The notes: generated from the sequence alone by a model not told the origin. A stretch of DNA of 64,000 bases from Metellina segmentata (GCA_947359465.1 OX375883.1:95492293-95556292), one strand, 5' to 3'. Shown: positions 35,268 through 48,728, counted from the first letter of the stretch. Numbers and translations: made by a program.

Positions 35268-36101
35268 CATGTTACTGCTACCGTCATGGGACAAACGTGT
35301 TTGGGTGGTACAGCTTACTAAAACTTACATTTTTCGCATTGCAATGCATGGTCGGAAGGTACGCATGGAGGCCCGAACGCAAAAAATGAGACAAGAACAA
35401 AAAAAAAACATTGTTTATTTACAACTTCCTTGCAAAGTGCTTCTTTGCTGCAACGTTTACAATAAATGCTCAAAATTGCCTTCACCAACAGTAATACATG
35501 CTTGGTAGATTGGCGAAAATTTCGAAAGATCCCAGGCATTTCACGCTCGCTTTCAGACGCAATTTATAGTCGAGCAACGAGGTCCTCAATTGTGTCAACT
35601 GGAGACCCGTAAACGATGGTCTTCAGATGCCGATCATAATCGATGCTGGATAAATCTGTCGATCGGGGTGGCCATCGGACTGGTCTACCACGCCCAATCC
35701 ATCACCCCGCAAAACTGGCATCCAGTTAATTGCGGACAACCACGTTGAAATGGACAGGCGCTCCATGTTGCTGAAACCACATGCGATTGCGAACGACAGT
35801 CGGAACATCTTGCAGCAATTCTGGTAAAACCACTTCTAGAAACATGCCATTGAGTCGCGTTGGTTGGAGATATGACGATATTGTATTACTGTTGGTGGTC
35901 GCAATTCTGATCAGTTATTGAAAACATTGCTGCAAAGAAGCACATCGTAAGGACGTTGTAAATAAACAATGTTTTTCTGTTCCTGTCTCATTTTTTTGTA
36001 TTGATGCTTCCACAAGTCACTGCATTCCAATACGAAAAATGTATGTTTTAGCAGGCTGTATCACCCCTCCATTTTTGTCCCATGACCGTAGAATCACCCT
36101 G
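35268..36101 (-). mobile_element. Deleted mariner/Tc1-like element (unit B)
   Basis: Homologue of 14867-15700 with the same long inverted ends and the same C-terminal DDE_3 transposase remnant on the minus strand (about 35880-35480). Confidence 0.75.
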
Positions 36102-36465
36102 CATATGGAAATAAAAATAGACGTGTTGTAAAAAAAAAAAATCAAATTTAGAATTTTTGATAAATTGAAAAAAATCAAATGATTGACTCCATAGTCCGTA
36201 ATTATAAGTAAACGATCCACTTTCGTAGAAACTACGGACAATCCGTAGTCATTGGCTTCTCTGTTTATTCTCTCTCCCTTTGAGCGGCCACCACAGTAAA
36301 ATTTCGGTCCGAACAAACGTAAAAGTAGCCGAAACGGCGCATCCGCGGCCAATCTGGGAACCCCGCGTCCGATCGATCCGACCGACAAGGGAATCGGCAG
36401 AGAGCAAGATCGCGAATAGATCGGATAAAAAGAGATGGTGCATGCATGGTTCGATCACTATAGAG
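36102..36465 (+). promoter_or_regulatory. Upstream region of gene C
   Basis: Contains the palindrome ACTACGGA-CAA-TCCGTAGT at 36231-36249, 217 bp before the ATG, and the CpG-rich 5' segment. Nearly identical to the B and D upstream regions, so no copy-specific control is evident. Confidence 0.45.
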
Positions 36466-36724
36466 ATGCATCTCTGGGCGGCTCTGGTGACGATCCTCGT
36501 GACAGCCGCGTCGGCGGCCGAAGAGGAGGAATTGGAGTTGGAGTTTGTGAAGGCACGGATCCTGGCGAACCTGGGTATGACCGAACCTCCGGACATACGA
36601 GCCGTTGACACGTCCGAGAAAGAGATAACGAGGGTGATACAAGAATTCGAAACGAGGGTCTTCCCCAAGGAGGAGCAGGAGATTATTATACCCACTGACG
36701 ACGTTTTTATCTATAACAATACAG
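36466..36724 (+). CDS. TGF-beta ligand copy C, exon 1
   Basis: Open exon: signal peptide MHLWAALVTILVTAASAA, acidic EEEELELE, then VKARILANLGMTEPPD (prodomain helix) and a tail ending ...YNNT with an N-glycosylation sequon just before the junction. The ATG before the hydrophobic core was chosen; another in-frame ATG lies at 36442. The donor GTGAGT starts at 36725 and the coding phase after the exon is 1. Joined to 50800-51401 it gives a 286-residue preproprotein, short for the family because the prodomain is only about 140 residues. This is the only copy in the window whose two exons are both open. Confidence 0.88.
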
Positions 36725-37127
36725 GTGAGTTTGGGCGACTTTGTTTTGACTAGGTTCAAGAACTTAGTCTGATTGCACCGAAAACGATTTTACTTTGACT
36801 CGAGACTCCGTGATAACTGCGATATAAATAGAAGTAATTCTCACAGTTGTATTTTTAAAGGAAATTATTTTCAAACTGGGAAGTAAAGTGTTTTTAAAGG
36901 AAGTATTTTTATTTTTTATTTTATTTCATTAAATTTTCGAGATTTTCGAGTCGTGTTGTATTACTTTAACCGTTTTTTTTTATAGTCGTGTTGTATTTTT
37001 TTTTACTTATTTTGTATCCTATATACATATGATAACTAAGTAACCACATTTATTGGTTTGAAAATCCTAGGAAATATCCATAGGTCTCATGGACCAAAAG
37101 ACCAAAATGGACGAGACTCTGGTTTGA

Positions 37128-37196
<69 letters not shown>

Positions 37197-38088
37197 GACT
37201 GGAAAAATCCTAAAAAATATTAATATTTAATGTTATTATTATGTTTTAAAAACGGGGATATAATATTATATATTCTATTTTTGCTACAATTTAAGTCTTT
37301 GACTGCAGTTAACACCATTTAACAACGACCCTTTGCTATGCTAGTTAAAAGAGGATTGTGATCTCTAAAAGGAACCTTATGTATTTAAATTAATGAAAGT
37401 AAATGTGAAAAATTATGTTGTAATATTAATATAGATATACAGTGATAATAATTTCAGTATGACTTTTTCTGTAACTACAATGAAAAGTATTGGGAAGAAT
37501 TGCATTAAAAATTCCCCACATGTTTAAATTGAAAAAATATTGATCAACTGCAGTAATAGTGAGTTCACAACTTTTTTTGAATAAATATAATTAAATTTAA
37601 AAGATACTAATTATATAATTTCGTTTAAAACATGTCTCACCCCGAAATGAAAAGTAACCCAGTTCAAAAAATAAAAATTTCGGTGTTATGTCATTTTAAA
37701 ATATGTATGAGGTGCCCCAGCGTGTTATATTACTATTCTATGGAATATAATAGAAGGTCACCGGCATAAATACTTGCCTACAATTTAAAAGAAGCTTATG
37801 TCAATTTGCCAAAAGAATTGATTAAGTCCTATTCTGGAGTACGGTTTGTTAATGTTTAGAAGGTGGCCAAATGTCCTAAGTCTTTCTCTTTCAGTTTATG
37901 AGAAAACAAAGGTGGTAAAATGTAATATAAGTCAAAAACCACAGAACCACATGTTTAATCTTTAATCTTAAAATTGCTGTCACGAAAAATTAAAGAAATG
38001 ACTTCTTACATTTTGCTATCTGAGCACAGAAATAATACATTGGAATTGCGTCACTTTTATTATGGTAGGTTGGGATAGTTTAATATCG
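36725..38088 (+). other. Copy C intron, 5' part
   Basis: Homologous to 16323-17641. The (CT)n tract is expanded to 31 repeats (37133-37194). No coding signal. Confidence 0.7.
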
Positions 38089-38204
38089 TCACTCTTCAGC
38101 TAGTCATAGTCATAGTCATATAGAGTGGGGAGGTCAGGAAAGCCCTAGGTGCTGATTCCACTAGGGAATATTGCACCAAACCCCATTGTTTTTCGATATT
38201 CCTG

Positions 38205-41200
38205 TCAGAGAAAGCCAGATTCCTTGAGAAAGGCCAAAAGGCTTTTGACAGGTTCTTCGTGAATTGTATCAAGTTCTGTTCCAAGACCTAGACATGAGTG
38301 CCTTATGTGAAGCAGAGCTTCGTATTCAAAAAAGTATATGGTGGGCAGTTTCCTCCACCAATTTGCATTTCCTGCATAGAGGTTCTTCTTTAAAGATTCC
38401 CATCCTATGAAGGTGTTTTCTTAGGTGATAGTGGCCTGTGAGAAATCCAACTATCATCCTCATCTTACCCCTGCTAAGACGAAGGATCTGAGAAGATGTT
38501 TTCATAGAAGGTTCTTGAATCATAAGCCTTGCATGTTTTTGATCGGTGGTTTGCTTCCACTTTTTTGTAGTTTCTTTAAGCATTCTTTCTCCTATCACCC
38601 TTTTTGCGGTTGTCTTAGAGATCCCGCAAAAAGGCTCAGGGCTTAAAGGTAGGTCTGCAGTCCCCAGTTTGGCTAACTTATCTGCATTTTCGTTTCCTTC
38701 TACACCAGTATGCCCTGGTACCCAAGTAAGAAAGATCCTATTATGGGTCCCCAAGTCATGTAGAAGGTTCCTACATTCCCAAACAAGTTTGGAGCTTATT
38801 TGGAATGAGTTTATTGCCATTAAGGCTGCTTGACTGTCACTGAATATGTAGATTTTCCTATTTGAGTAGGATCTTCTAGAACATTCTTGTAGACAGTAGA
38901 TGATAGCAAGCAGTTCCGCTTGAAATACTGTGGCATGTTTTCCTAATTTTCGGGAAATCCTTGCCTTAGGTCTGATCCCACATATTCCAGCACTTGCCTT
39001 TTCGTTTTGTCTGGAGCCATCTGTGTACCACACAATGTCTCCATTTGTGAGCTTGTAGTTTTCCTCTTTCCATTCCTCTCTTAGGTCAATAAGTACCTCA
39101 AAGGGTCTTTGAAAGAGGAATCTTGTCTCCATGATGTCAGAGGGCATCAAAAGTATAGGGTCAAAGAATTTTTGGTTAATACTGGTGTGGGACTTTTGGC
39201 TGGCAAAATCCATCCACAGTCCAGCGTTTTCCAGTCTGTAGGAACTTCTTCTGGCAGCATCGCTGATAAAGATATCGAGTGGGACGACAGATAGAATAAT
39301 TTCCATGGCTCTGGTGGGAGTGGAGGACATAGCACCTGTTATACTCAGGCAGGCAGCTCTTTGAAGACTGTCTAGCTTGGTCTTAACAGTCAATTGTTCC
39401 GTCTTTTCCACCAGACCACAGCCGCATAGGTCACAATGGGTCTAATAGCCATAGTGTATAGCCAATAGGTCATCTTTGGCCTTAGACCCCATGATTTACC
39501 AAGAACTCTTCTACATCGTAGAAGTCCAACTTTTGCTTGTTTAATTTTACTTTTCAAATGCTGATACCAGGTTAAATTAGTGTCCAGTATAACTCCCAGA
39601 TATTTAACCTCGCTCAGCATATTTACTTTTTCCCCTAGTAGGGTAGGTATATCACTTTTGTCAATGCAGGTTCTTCTTCGTGTAAATGGGACAAGAGTAG
39701 TCTTTTGAGGATTTACTCTCAAATTCTTTTCACAGCACCATCTTGCGATTCTGTTCAGGGTCCCCTGCATGATATTTATCACCGTTTTCTCATCCATGCC
39801 CGATATGTAGACGACAATGTCATCTGCATATCCCTGGGCATAAATGCCGCTTTGATTGAGGTCTGCAATTAGGTCATCAACCACCAGATTCCACAACAGA
39901 GGGGAGAGAACTCCTCCCTGAGGGCAGCCTCTAGTGGGTCTAGCCTGAAGTGTTGTCCCAAACAACTCTGTTGTAATAATTCTGTCTGCTAACAAGGAGT
40001 TTATCCATTTGCAGACCTGTGGTTCAATAGCTCTGCTGGCAGCAGCAGCAGCGATTGAGTTAAAAGAGGTATTATCGAAAGCACCCTCAATATCAAGGAA
40101 AGCTGCCAAAGCCATTTCCTTGCACTCCAGGGTCTTCTCAATCTTTACAACCAGGTGTTGCAAAGCCACCTCTGTAGATTTACCGGGTTGATAGGCAAAT
40201 TGGTTTTTGTGAAGAGGTCTGGTACTCCTCATTACATCCCTAATGTGTCTATCAATTATTTTTTCCATACACTTAAGTATGAAAGATGATAGACTGATAG
40301 GACGAAAGTTCTTAGCCTGGTCATATTGGCTTTTTCCAGGTTAGGGCAGAAAGACTACCCTTGCCTTTCTCCATGGTCTGGGGATATATTCAAGAGCTAG
40401 ACTAGCTCTGAACATTTTACACAAGACCCGTGAGATGAGATCGGCCGATTTCTGAAGCACAATCGGTATTATCCCATCTGGTCCTGGAGTTTTATATGGT
40501 TCAAATGAGTTGATAGCTCATAGTACTTGTTTAACAGTAAAAATTTTCTTGGCAACTATCCAGTTTTCCCTTCTCACCCTTATTGGATATCCCAGGGGAG
40601 AAGGGTTTAACTCATTAGGTACCAAGTTGGAGTTTGGAAAATGTGTCTCAACCAGAGTCTCTATAACTTCTCTGCCAGTATTGGTATAGCCACCGGAATT
40701 ATTCTTAAGGGTCCCCACCAATATTGGTGTATCTCTTTTAAGAATTTTGTGGAGTCTAGCGCCCTCAGCGGTACTTTCAACCGAATCACAGAACTTCCTC
40801 CATGAATTCCTTTTGGCCATTCGAACAGCTTTGTTGTATTCTGAAAGTAGGCACTTGTATTCTTCCCACTTGCCAGATTTCTTTGCTTTCCTGAAAAGTT
40901 TTCTTACTGTCTTCCTCTGCCTCATAAGGTCTTGGTTCCACCATGAGTTTGGTTGTTTGCCTTTCCTTAGAAGCAGGGGACAGTTATTTGTATATGAAAT
41001 ATAGATTGCCTGCTGCAGGCCGTCTGCGAACAGTTCTAGATCGTAAGTATCATAGATTTTCAAAGAGAAGTCCTCCAGGTAATTCTGGAGTTCATTGTAA
41101 AAAAAGGTCCAGTTCGTCCTTTTGGGATCTCTGAACGTCTTCTCCCAGTGATATTCAGATTTCAGTGAGAAGTGGATAAATTGATGGTCTGCCATTGAAG

Positions 41201-41831
41201 GCTTCTCATCAACATGCCAATTGTGAATATAGCTACTTAGTTCAGGGCTGGCTAAGGTTATATCAAGTACTTCCTTTCTTACACTAGTTATAAAGGTCGG
41301 TTTGTTTCCTACATTTAAGATATCTAGGTTATTTTCAAGTACAAAGTCTAAAAGAGCTTCACCTCTGTCATTGATATTGGAGCTGCCCCAGATTGTGTGG
41401 TGTGCATTCACATCACAACCGAGAATCAATCCCGATTGCTGTTCTGCACACGCTGTCAACAATCTCTTCAGCTCTGCACTCACAGGATCTTTTTCCTCAT
41501 ATGGCAGGTACCCAGAGCCTATCAAGGTTTCTCTGGTTCTCCCGCCATTATGAAGAGTTATCTTTGCTACTGCCAAATCCCTAGAACAAAGTTCATGGAT
41601 CGGCATTGCATCGATGTTGTTGTTAATAAGTAAGCAAGCTCTTGGAGAGGAGTTTGCAAAATCATAAATTAACTTACCTCCACTGTCCTTTAATCCCCTG
41701 ATGCCTTCTTTGTACAGCCAGGGTTCTTGGATTAGGGCAATGTGGATTCCCTCAGTCCGGAAAACCCCACTGAGGTTGGCTGCAGCAAGTCGTTTATGCT
41801 GCAGGTTGGCCTGCAGGAGCTTCATTGACAT
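38205..41831 (-). pseudogene. LINE ORF2 polyprotein, copy 2 (stops and frameshifts)
   Basis: The endonuclease part is open from 41831 to the shared TGA (40518-40520). The shared TAA is at 40341-40343. The reverse transcriptase part from 40268 carries YADD and runs into a one-base deletion in a T run (39404-39407), which shifts frame before RNase H. RNase H resumes in another frame (39411-38326). A one-base insertion in an A run (about 38328) breaks the C-terminal finger. An in-frame 3-bp insertion adds one Arg near 39670. The copy-specific indels show decay after the duplication. Confidence 0.88.
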
Positions 41832-42810
41832 TGTCAGTGGAAGCTGTAGCAGGTTTTTCCAGAGCCCTAGCCTGCACTTGGGTAAAGCCTATGTAGAATT
41901 TACATTCTCTACCCATCAAGGTCTTGGCATCTTGTTCTGGGATACTTACCACAATGGTTCTACCCTCATTACCAGATTTTTGGTTGAGGATTCCCCATTC
42001 TGTGTCAGTTAGTCCTCCGTTCTGAGCTTCTACTTTTTGTAGAATTTCTTTACCGGAGAACTTGTTGTATATAGCTGGGATCTTGGCTATAAATTTTTTG
42101 GTTTTAACTATTTTACGTGCCTCGTCAACAAGGAGGGACAAGCCGTTCCATGATGACATTTCTCTAACAGTTCTGGTCAGCCATTGGCTGCTGTTAGAGT
42201 CGGCACAGAGGATAATTATAGCTCCTCCTTCCAGACGACAATATTTGAATTGAGGTCCTGTTCCCGGAGGAACGCCATCAATCTTAGACATTGCGTCTAG
42301 TTGGAAGGTCATCAGCTGTTCTTCTGACAGTTTCTGGTCTGGATATCCTTCCACGACAACTGCCATCTTCACAGCCGATAAGGTGTCACTATAACTAGGG
42401 TCTGCCCCGTTTCCGGGTTTAGCCCTCTTTGTTGACATTTTCTCCTGAGAGTGGGGAGTACTACCATCCGACCTTGGCCTCTTGGTAGAGGGCCTGATCG
42501 GGGTCTGTAACTCCTTTCCCTTTGGAGTGGTTTTGGCTTTTGGTTTGGGTCTGGGTCTGTTCTCTACCCATGTACCCTCAGCTAACTTCCTTTCTTTGGT
42601 CAGCCTTTTTTTGGCAGCCCCAGAGATTTTTTTCCTCTGTATATCAATCCTGTCAAGCCCCAAGACTATCTTTTGGAGATCTCGATCTCCTTCAAGGTCT
42701 GTCTGTGGGGTTGCAGGGCCTGATCCTGAGGATTGGGTCTCCATCAAGGTCTGATTATCTTCCTCTTTGGAGTCTGTGGTTTGGTTTTTGTTTTCATTAT
42801 TTTTTTCCAT
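41794..42810 (-). CDS. LINE ORF1 protein, copy 2
   Basis: 338 residues, intact, differing from copy 1 at only a few residues (for example IDGVPPG for IEGVPPG, EMSSWNG for EMSPWNG). Same basic N-terminal half and DUF4780-like C-terminal half. ORF2 starts inside its 3' end (ATG at 41831). Confidence 0.8.
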   Translation of the reverse strand: MEKNNENKNQTTDSKEEDNQTLMETQSSGSGPATPQTDLEGDRDLQKIVLGLDRIDIQRKKISGAAKKRLTKERKLAEGTWVENRPRPKPKAKTTPKGKELQTPIRPSTKRPRSDGSTPHSQEKMSTKRAKPGNGADPSYSDTLSAVKMAVVVEGYPDQKLSEEQLMTFQLDAMSKIDGVPPGTGPQFKYCRLEGGAIIILCADSNSSQWLTRTVREMSSWNGLSLLVDEARKIVKTKKFIAKIPAIYNKFSGKEILQKVEAQNGGLTDTEWGILNQKSGNEGRTIVVSIPEQDAKTLMGRECKFYIGFTQVQARALEKPATASTDNVNEAPAGQPAA

Positions 42811-43121
42811 AGATTGGTGTATATACCGCAGGAATTATGCAGTCCACCCCGCCAGAGCCTGCATACCAGGGTAAGGCAAATTACTCCTAGAGGTCGCCAA
42901 GCACTCTAGGAGGCTCCGTAAAAGGCACCAATTAACCGTCGGTACCATACACGCATCAGCACGGGTCGCATAACACTTTGGGTTAACGGAAGCTGGTCCG
43001 CGTCCCCTTATTCAATATTCAGGGATATCCTGAGTATGTTTCGGCTCAGGACTTTCGGCTATCCGCCACCTGCCGACGCGCCCGGTAGCAGAGCTCATGC
43101 CCCGGGATCAATCTTCAGCTA

Positions 43122-46100
43122 CACAACAGGCTATTCTCTTTCCTTAAGATGTTGAAGCAGATTTTTATATATTAGATATAAAATATCAGTCGAAGTGTTC
43201 TTCTAATGTTGAATATCTGACCTTTTACATGAAGAGCCAAACAATATGAATTAACTCTTCAAGCTGTTTCGATGTGGTATCTTTTTCACTATTTGACCAA
43301 TTTTACTAATGACGTAATACCTCGTCGAAAAAAAATATCGTTTCTCGGTAAAGCAAAGATATTTGAAGTGAAGAATATGATATAATGGTATATGAAGAAT
43401 GCTTATAAAATATTTAATGTTTTGAAAAATTATGAACAAAGCACATACATGTTTTTAAATATAGAATTGTAATTAATAATGTAACTCTTGAAGAAGTTAA
43501 TAATTTTTTATTGAATGACTTCATTTAGTGTAGATAGAAAGTATACAACACTGGATACATCGCAAAAGTTATATTTATTTTCGTAAAGATGGAATTGTGT
43601 GTAATGAAAACGAGATTGTTAAAATTTTTTTCATCGAATAATAAAACGTAATTTAAGGTAGTAAAGCGTATACTTAATTTGATAATAAATGCCTTCATAT
43701 GCATTAAATATATTTTTTAAATCTGCCTTTAATCAAAAACTAACTTATTTAATTTTTAATTCATTTGGTTTCTTTATTTATCATCCATGTTTGAAAATAA
43801 TACGATTAAATTAATTCCCTAATTCCAAACGCACTAAACGCGCAATATTTCATGGGAGGGAACAAATCCGAGAAGGTTCTTAGCTTAGAAGTAATGACAC
43901 TATTTTGAGGAAGGAGGCATGCACATATAAAATATGTAGGTTCCAAATAATCTTCCTATTCAGATTATGACGAAGCTCTAAACAGAGAGAAACACCCCTT
44001 ATTCCTCCGATTCAACTTATCATGTTTTATCAAGGTATAATATTGTTCGTGAAAGTTTCTTTTGAACGTTTAATGAATAGGAATGAAATTTTATTAATGG
44101 AGGTAAGGTTTATTTTAAAAGATAGGATTTCTTCTCTCTAGTGCATTTTAGTTTCAATTGCATATTTATAAACTCTTAATTTTTTCCCTAGCATTCTTGA
44201 GTGAGCATTTTTCATCTGTTATAATCGTACGAGAATTTATTTATTTTAAAACCAATAGGGTATAAACTTACAAATAAATAGACATTTTCCATGCCATGAA
44301 TGTTTGCTTGCTAATGTAACCTAAAAAATTATGATTTTTTCAGTGAAAATGTGTTTAAATGTAGGTTGTACGATTGAATTAATTAACTATTTTGAAGCTA
44401 TCGTACTTGAATGACTGTATATATTTAAATTGACCTTTCCATTCCTTATAATTTAAGTTAGGAAAATATTGTTTTGTTTAAGTTGACTAGAAAATGATGC
44501 AATCTATAAATAAAGAATAGAAATTGTCAGAACTTGTCAAATATTCTCGTCACAGTTTGTGGTGCTACCATCTGCTGTTTGATAATATTAAAGTTCGCCT
44601 GTTAAGAGGGGGGGGGGACACAGTTTTCCATTTTTTTTGGCAATAAACATATTGCTTTGGAATTTGTAATGCAGACATAGTTCCTAATTTACGAATAGAA
44701 AATAATAAAAAATGAATTTGATATGTGTTCAAAATTTGAAAATTTTCAAAAAAGTGGCTGTGTTTACTTTTGATCTAACTTGAGAAATTATTCATGAAAG
44801 GCACAATATTTACATTTTCTAAAAGCAGATATTACACTTACAAATTTGTCTTCACGGTTTTTTAATACATGCATATAAAAAAATATTAAAAAATTTTAAA
44901 TTAAAAATGAGCATTTTTTTATTTTATAATTTATAAAAACACTTATATTTTATAACATATCAATAATTTTTAAAATTGCTGAAGACAGACCACTTAAATA
45001 TGTATGAAGAATATAGATACCAAATTTCATGCAATTATCTTGAATAGATTTTGAGTTATATCATTTTAAAGTTGGGAAAAGTGTGAAAAATCCATCATGG
45101 ACAAAAATCACCTTAAAGTTTCAGTTATGAAAATCAGTTACAAAAGTGAAATTTTAGTACCCGATGGATTTTTCACTCCGAGTACGTAAGTAAATCCGTT
45201 AATGTCTTCAGACCTTGGATTAAGGTTTATTTTGGATAATAGTACCTTTCTACGGTACAATTTGTATGCAATTGTACTTTTGTTAGCAGTTTTTTGGATA
45301 AGTCGACATATTTTTCGTTTCAAAACTTTGAAAGCTATCAAAACGTTCTCTTGTTTATAACTTCGGTTCTACTCAAGATATCATCATAAAATTGATGTCA
45401 AACAAAAGAGAATTAAATTTCAAATTCTTTGAGAGCATAAAACAAAAAAGGACTTTTTGGAGGTTTTTTTGTGTCCCAGTTCCCTATAAAATTGAATGGT
45501 TTATAAAAGAAGTTTTAAAACCTTTGATTTTTCATTTGTACAATTTTTTGGAGTCTTTTTTTTCAAAAAGATGGAAGCGTGATTATTTAGTAATAAATTC
45601 CTTGCTGTGGTGACAACATTTTATCTCTACAGATGTCCATCTTTTTAAAATAAATAATTCAATTTATGACACTAAATCTACAAATGGTATTGTAGCGACT
45701 CAAACCTTACGTCGCAGTGCATTGTTCTGCTTACAAGGTTTAAGATTACATAACAAGTTATATAACAAGGTTTAAAATTACGTATTACAAAATTGAAAAA
45801 TGTATTTATTCCACAGTAATTTGTTTAACTTTAAGCATTTTCAAAATTACTTTGGTAAGTTAAGTTTAACATGTAGCTATAGATTTATTAATGTCTGTGT
45901 CGTTCTATATATCCGTACAAAATATGTTTTGTGACCTTCTTACGAATAAAATTATCAAATATTCATTCTAACATTTGTATTATTTGTGAGTTCCTGAGGT
46001 ACTTCTAAAAAAACAGTAGACTTACAAAAAGAACGTCATTCATCGAGCAAGAATATGGTAGACCTTTTAGAAGATTAGCGGATTAGCAACAGGAGGGTTA

Positions 46101-46217
46101 AGAATTCGAAACGATCCAATTAAAGAGCGTTGTGTTCGTGGGGGTTGGGGAAAGATACATCCGTCTTGGCCTGTTTTGTCTGTTGTTTATATTGGAGCAA
46201 CGTAGAAGAGAGGAACG
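43122..46217 (+). other. Copy C intron, AT-rich middle part
   Basis: Homologue of 22672-25772 with scattered substitutions and small indels. No exon or recognised element is seen. Confidence 0.5.
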
Positions 46218-46750
46218 GCAGCTCAGGTGCAAACCTCGTCATCTGACCATGATTCAAAACTACGTGGTGTTGTCATCGGATCTTCGGGTTTTCTCCCGGA
46301 CCGTCGACAATAGTCCATTGTGTTGCTCCAGTGTGACGCCATTTCAAATACCTACCTACCTAAATGGTGTTGTTAATCCATGCCGAAGCAGCAGACGCGA
46401 GGATAACGATTCGTTATGTTGAACCACGGTCAGATTATGAAGTCAACCTGGCACCTCACTCTCCAAACTCCCACTTGACCAACCGCATCTCTAGATCGAA
46501 AGGTTACTGGTTCGAATCCGGGCCAGTGAAGGGATGTTTGTAAGCATATGGTGTTGAAGCGGCTGGTGTACCCTATATCTGTCGTGGCCGAAAGTCCCCA
46601 CGTTGAGTTGGTGTGGAAGTCTGGAGATTGGGATGCTAGCTCAGATGTTGTCTTCAACATCTGACCGTGGTTCAAAGTGAAGCGTTTTCTTTGAATCTTT
46701 CCCTTTGGGATTCTTCTCGTACCGTTACGTTGCTCCAGTGCGACGTAAAT
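46218..46750 (+). mobile_element. Two tandem SINE family-1 relics, copy C intron
   Basis: Same pair as 25773-26305; the second has B-box GGTTCGAATCC and the GTCGTGGCCGAAAGTCCCCA body. Confidence 0.65.
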
Positions 46751-46971
46751 TCAACTACCTATCCAACCTTTTTCAAACGTCGTGCAAGCGCATCACTCAA
46801 GATAGACCCTCAAAGAGAGAAGCGTGTAAATGAGAATCATCAATGCACACAATTGCCCTTTACACGATATGCTGAGGTGTCAATTCATTTTTTTTTCAAG
46901 CATCTGTGAGGTACATGTTTACGCTTACAAAGATATGAAGATCCGTATTTTACGACGTGAGAACGAACTTT

Positions 46972-47286
46972 ACATTCTTCCTGTTGGAAGTTCGCTAAAA
47001 ATCGGCCCGACTTGTCTGGACCCTAATTTAACATATTTGTTGCGTCGATGGTGGTCAGTGGGAATAAAAGTGGACTGTATAATTTAAAAACATTTATTTA
47101 CAAAAACGGACATGTAGAAAGGCATTGCAGTGGAGCAAGAGAAACTAACAAAAGCGGCGAACATTTTATAGTTACACAGCACTGAAGATTTACTTCAGTT
47201 CAGCTCTTTTACGTCTTCTGCATTGCCAGATTTACATTCTTCCTGTTTGAAGTTCGCTAAAAATCAGCCCGACTTGTCTGGACCCT
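46972..47286 (+). repeat. Copy C-specific segment between 57-bp direct repeats
   Basis: TTTACATTCTTCCTGTTGGA and the following ~37 bp at 46970-47026 recur at 47230-47286 with a few changes. The intervening ~203 bp (47027-47229) are missing from copy B, which has only one repeat (26522-26577). Either B lost the segment by recombination between the repeats or C gained it. The segment resembles no element I recognise. Confidence 0.7.
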
Positions 47287-48728
47287 CCTTTAATATATTC
47301 ATCAGTCGGTCATTTAATGCTTCCTTATAGAAGAACGAGGCTTCCGTGAGTCATAAATATCCTATTATTACACTCATTTGTATAATCAATTTGACCACAA
47401 AGATGAATACATTTTTCATTAGGTCGTCATATGAGATTGACTCTTGCCAACCCTTGACGACTATTTTCAACATCGATGCCAAAGGGGCGTTCTCACTAAT
47501 CAAGTTTAGTTGACCGATTATCGTTGATCAATAAAAGTGGAATACGACATGAATCAGTTTTTGTTCACCCACTTAATAGAAACTGATCAAGTTTCATTTA
47601 AAAATTACGTCGAAAGCAGCTGTGCGTGAAGTTGAATAGATAGCAAGATTAGTTAAAAGAACCAAATACAACTTTATTCAACATGAGAAGAAATCGTAAG
47701 AAACGTTATTTTAGCAAGAGCTTAGCTTTAGCAAGTATATCAGATGGCTCCTACGAATCATCTCCGCATTGTTCTCTGTCGCTTGATTCATTGGAAACCG
47801 ACGACGACCCTTGAGTTGTATGATGAGAAGGTTGAAAACGCTGGTGATGTTTTGAAGAGTTCCAATCGCCTTTGTCTTATCACAGTTTGAATTTGTTCAT
47901 GGCAGGTGATTGCATCGTAAAGAGACATCCGTTTTAGCAGGACAGTGACAGATTTAGCAAATATGTCTAATTCATAATCAGTCTAATTTTTATTACTTTG
48001 CACTATTTTATCAAGTTTGACAAGACAGTGAGAGATTTAGCAAATATGTCTAATTCATAATCAGTCTAATTTTTATTACTTTGCACTATTTTATCAAGTT
48101 TACTATTTTATCAATTTTTCTATTTATCTAGTCGGTGGTTATGATACAGTTCTACAAAACATTAGCATCCCACTTTAAGACCAATTGAGGGTCATTAAAA
48201 CACAGACACGCGAGGCGTGAACAGATGAAAGTGAAATGGCCGTCAATTAAACTTCACACGTTTCAAGACACGTTTCAAAATAGAAAGCAGATAGCGGATG
48301 ACTCATCACTTGAACGTTAAAGTTTGAATGCGTCAAACTTTTCTTGATCCATTAAAAATTTGATCAACTATATTAAAAATTAAGGTTCTCATTTTAGTTT
48401 TCATTCATTTCCTGTTGATCAAAATTAAACTTGATTCGTTCGAACGTTAGCACCATTCCGTATCAACTGAATGTTGAGAAATCAATCATCTTCGATTCTT
48501 GAATTTAATTATAGATTAATTTGATGTGTCATGTGCGCGCCATATGTATGGCGTACATTCCACATTAAGGCTATATGTGTGCTAATACAGCAAGTGGCCT
48601 AACCCACCAACATACCCAATGAAGATAAATGCGATTTTCTTGGCAACATTTATATATTTTTACTAATCCACAAAAACACCATTTCTAAAAATTTGTTTTT
48701 TAAAGATCAGCAATTTTTTTTGCCGACA
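47287..48728 (+). other. Copy C intron, with an 83-bp direct repeat
   Basis: Homologue of 26578-28020, including the tandem 83-bp duplication (about 47941-48103). Nothing coding. Confidence 0.55.

Larger units (their letters stand above)
38103..43107 (-). mobile_element. Non-LTR retrotransposon (I/LOA-like), intron of copy C
   Basis: A 5005-bp duplicate of the element at 17656-22657, with the same target site: TCACTCTTCAGCTA at 38089-38102 and one mismatch in the other copy, TCAATCTTCAGCTA (43108-43121). It shares both ORF2 stops and has three additional small indels. It is therefore a passenger of the gene-unit duplication, not an independent insertion. Confidence 0.92.

Noticed and set aside
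17656..43107. Two independent LINE insertions in the same kind of site
   Set aside because: The same 14-bp target duplication, shared stops and near-identical flanks show one insertion copied with the gene.
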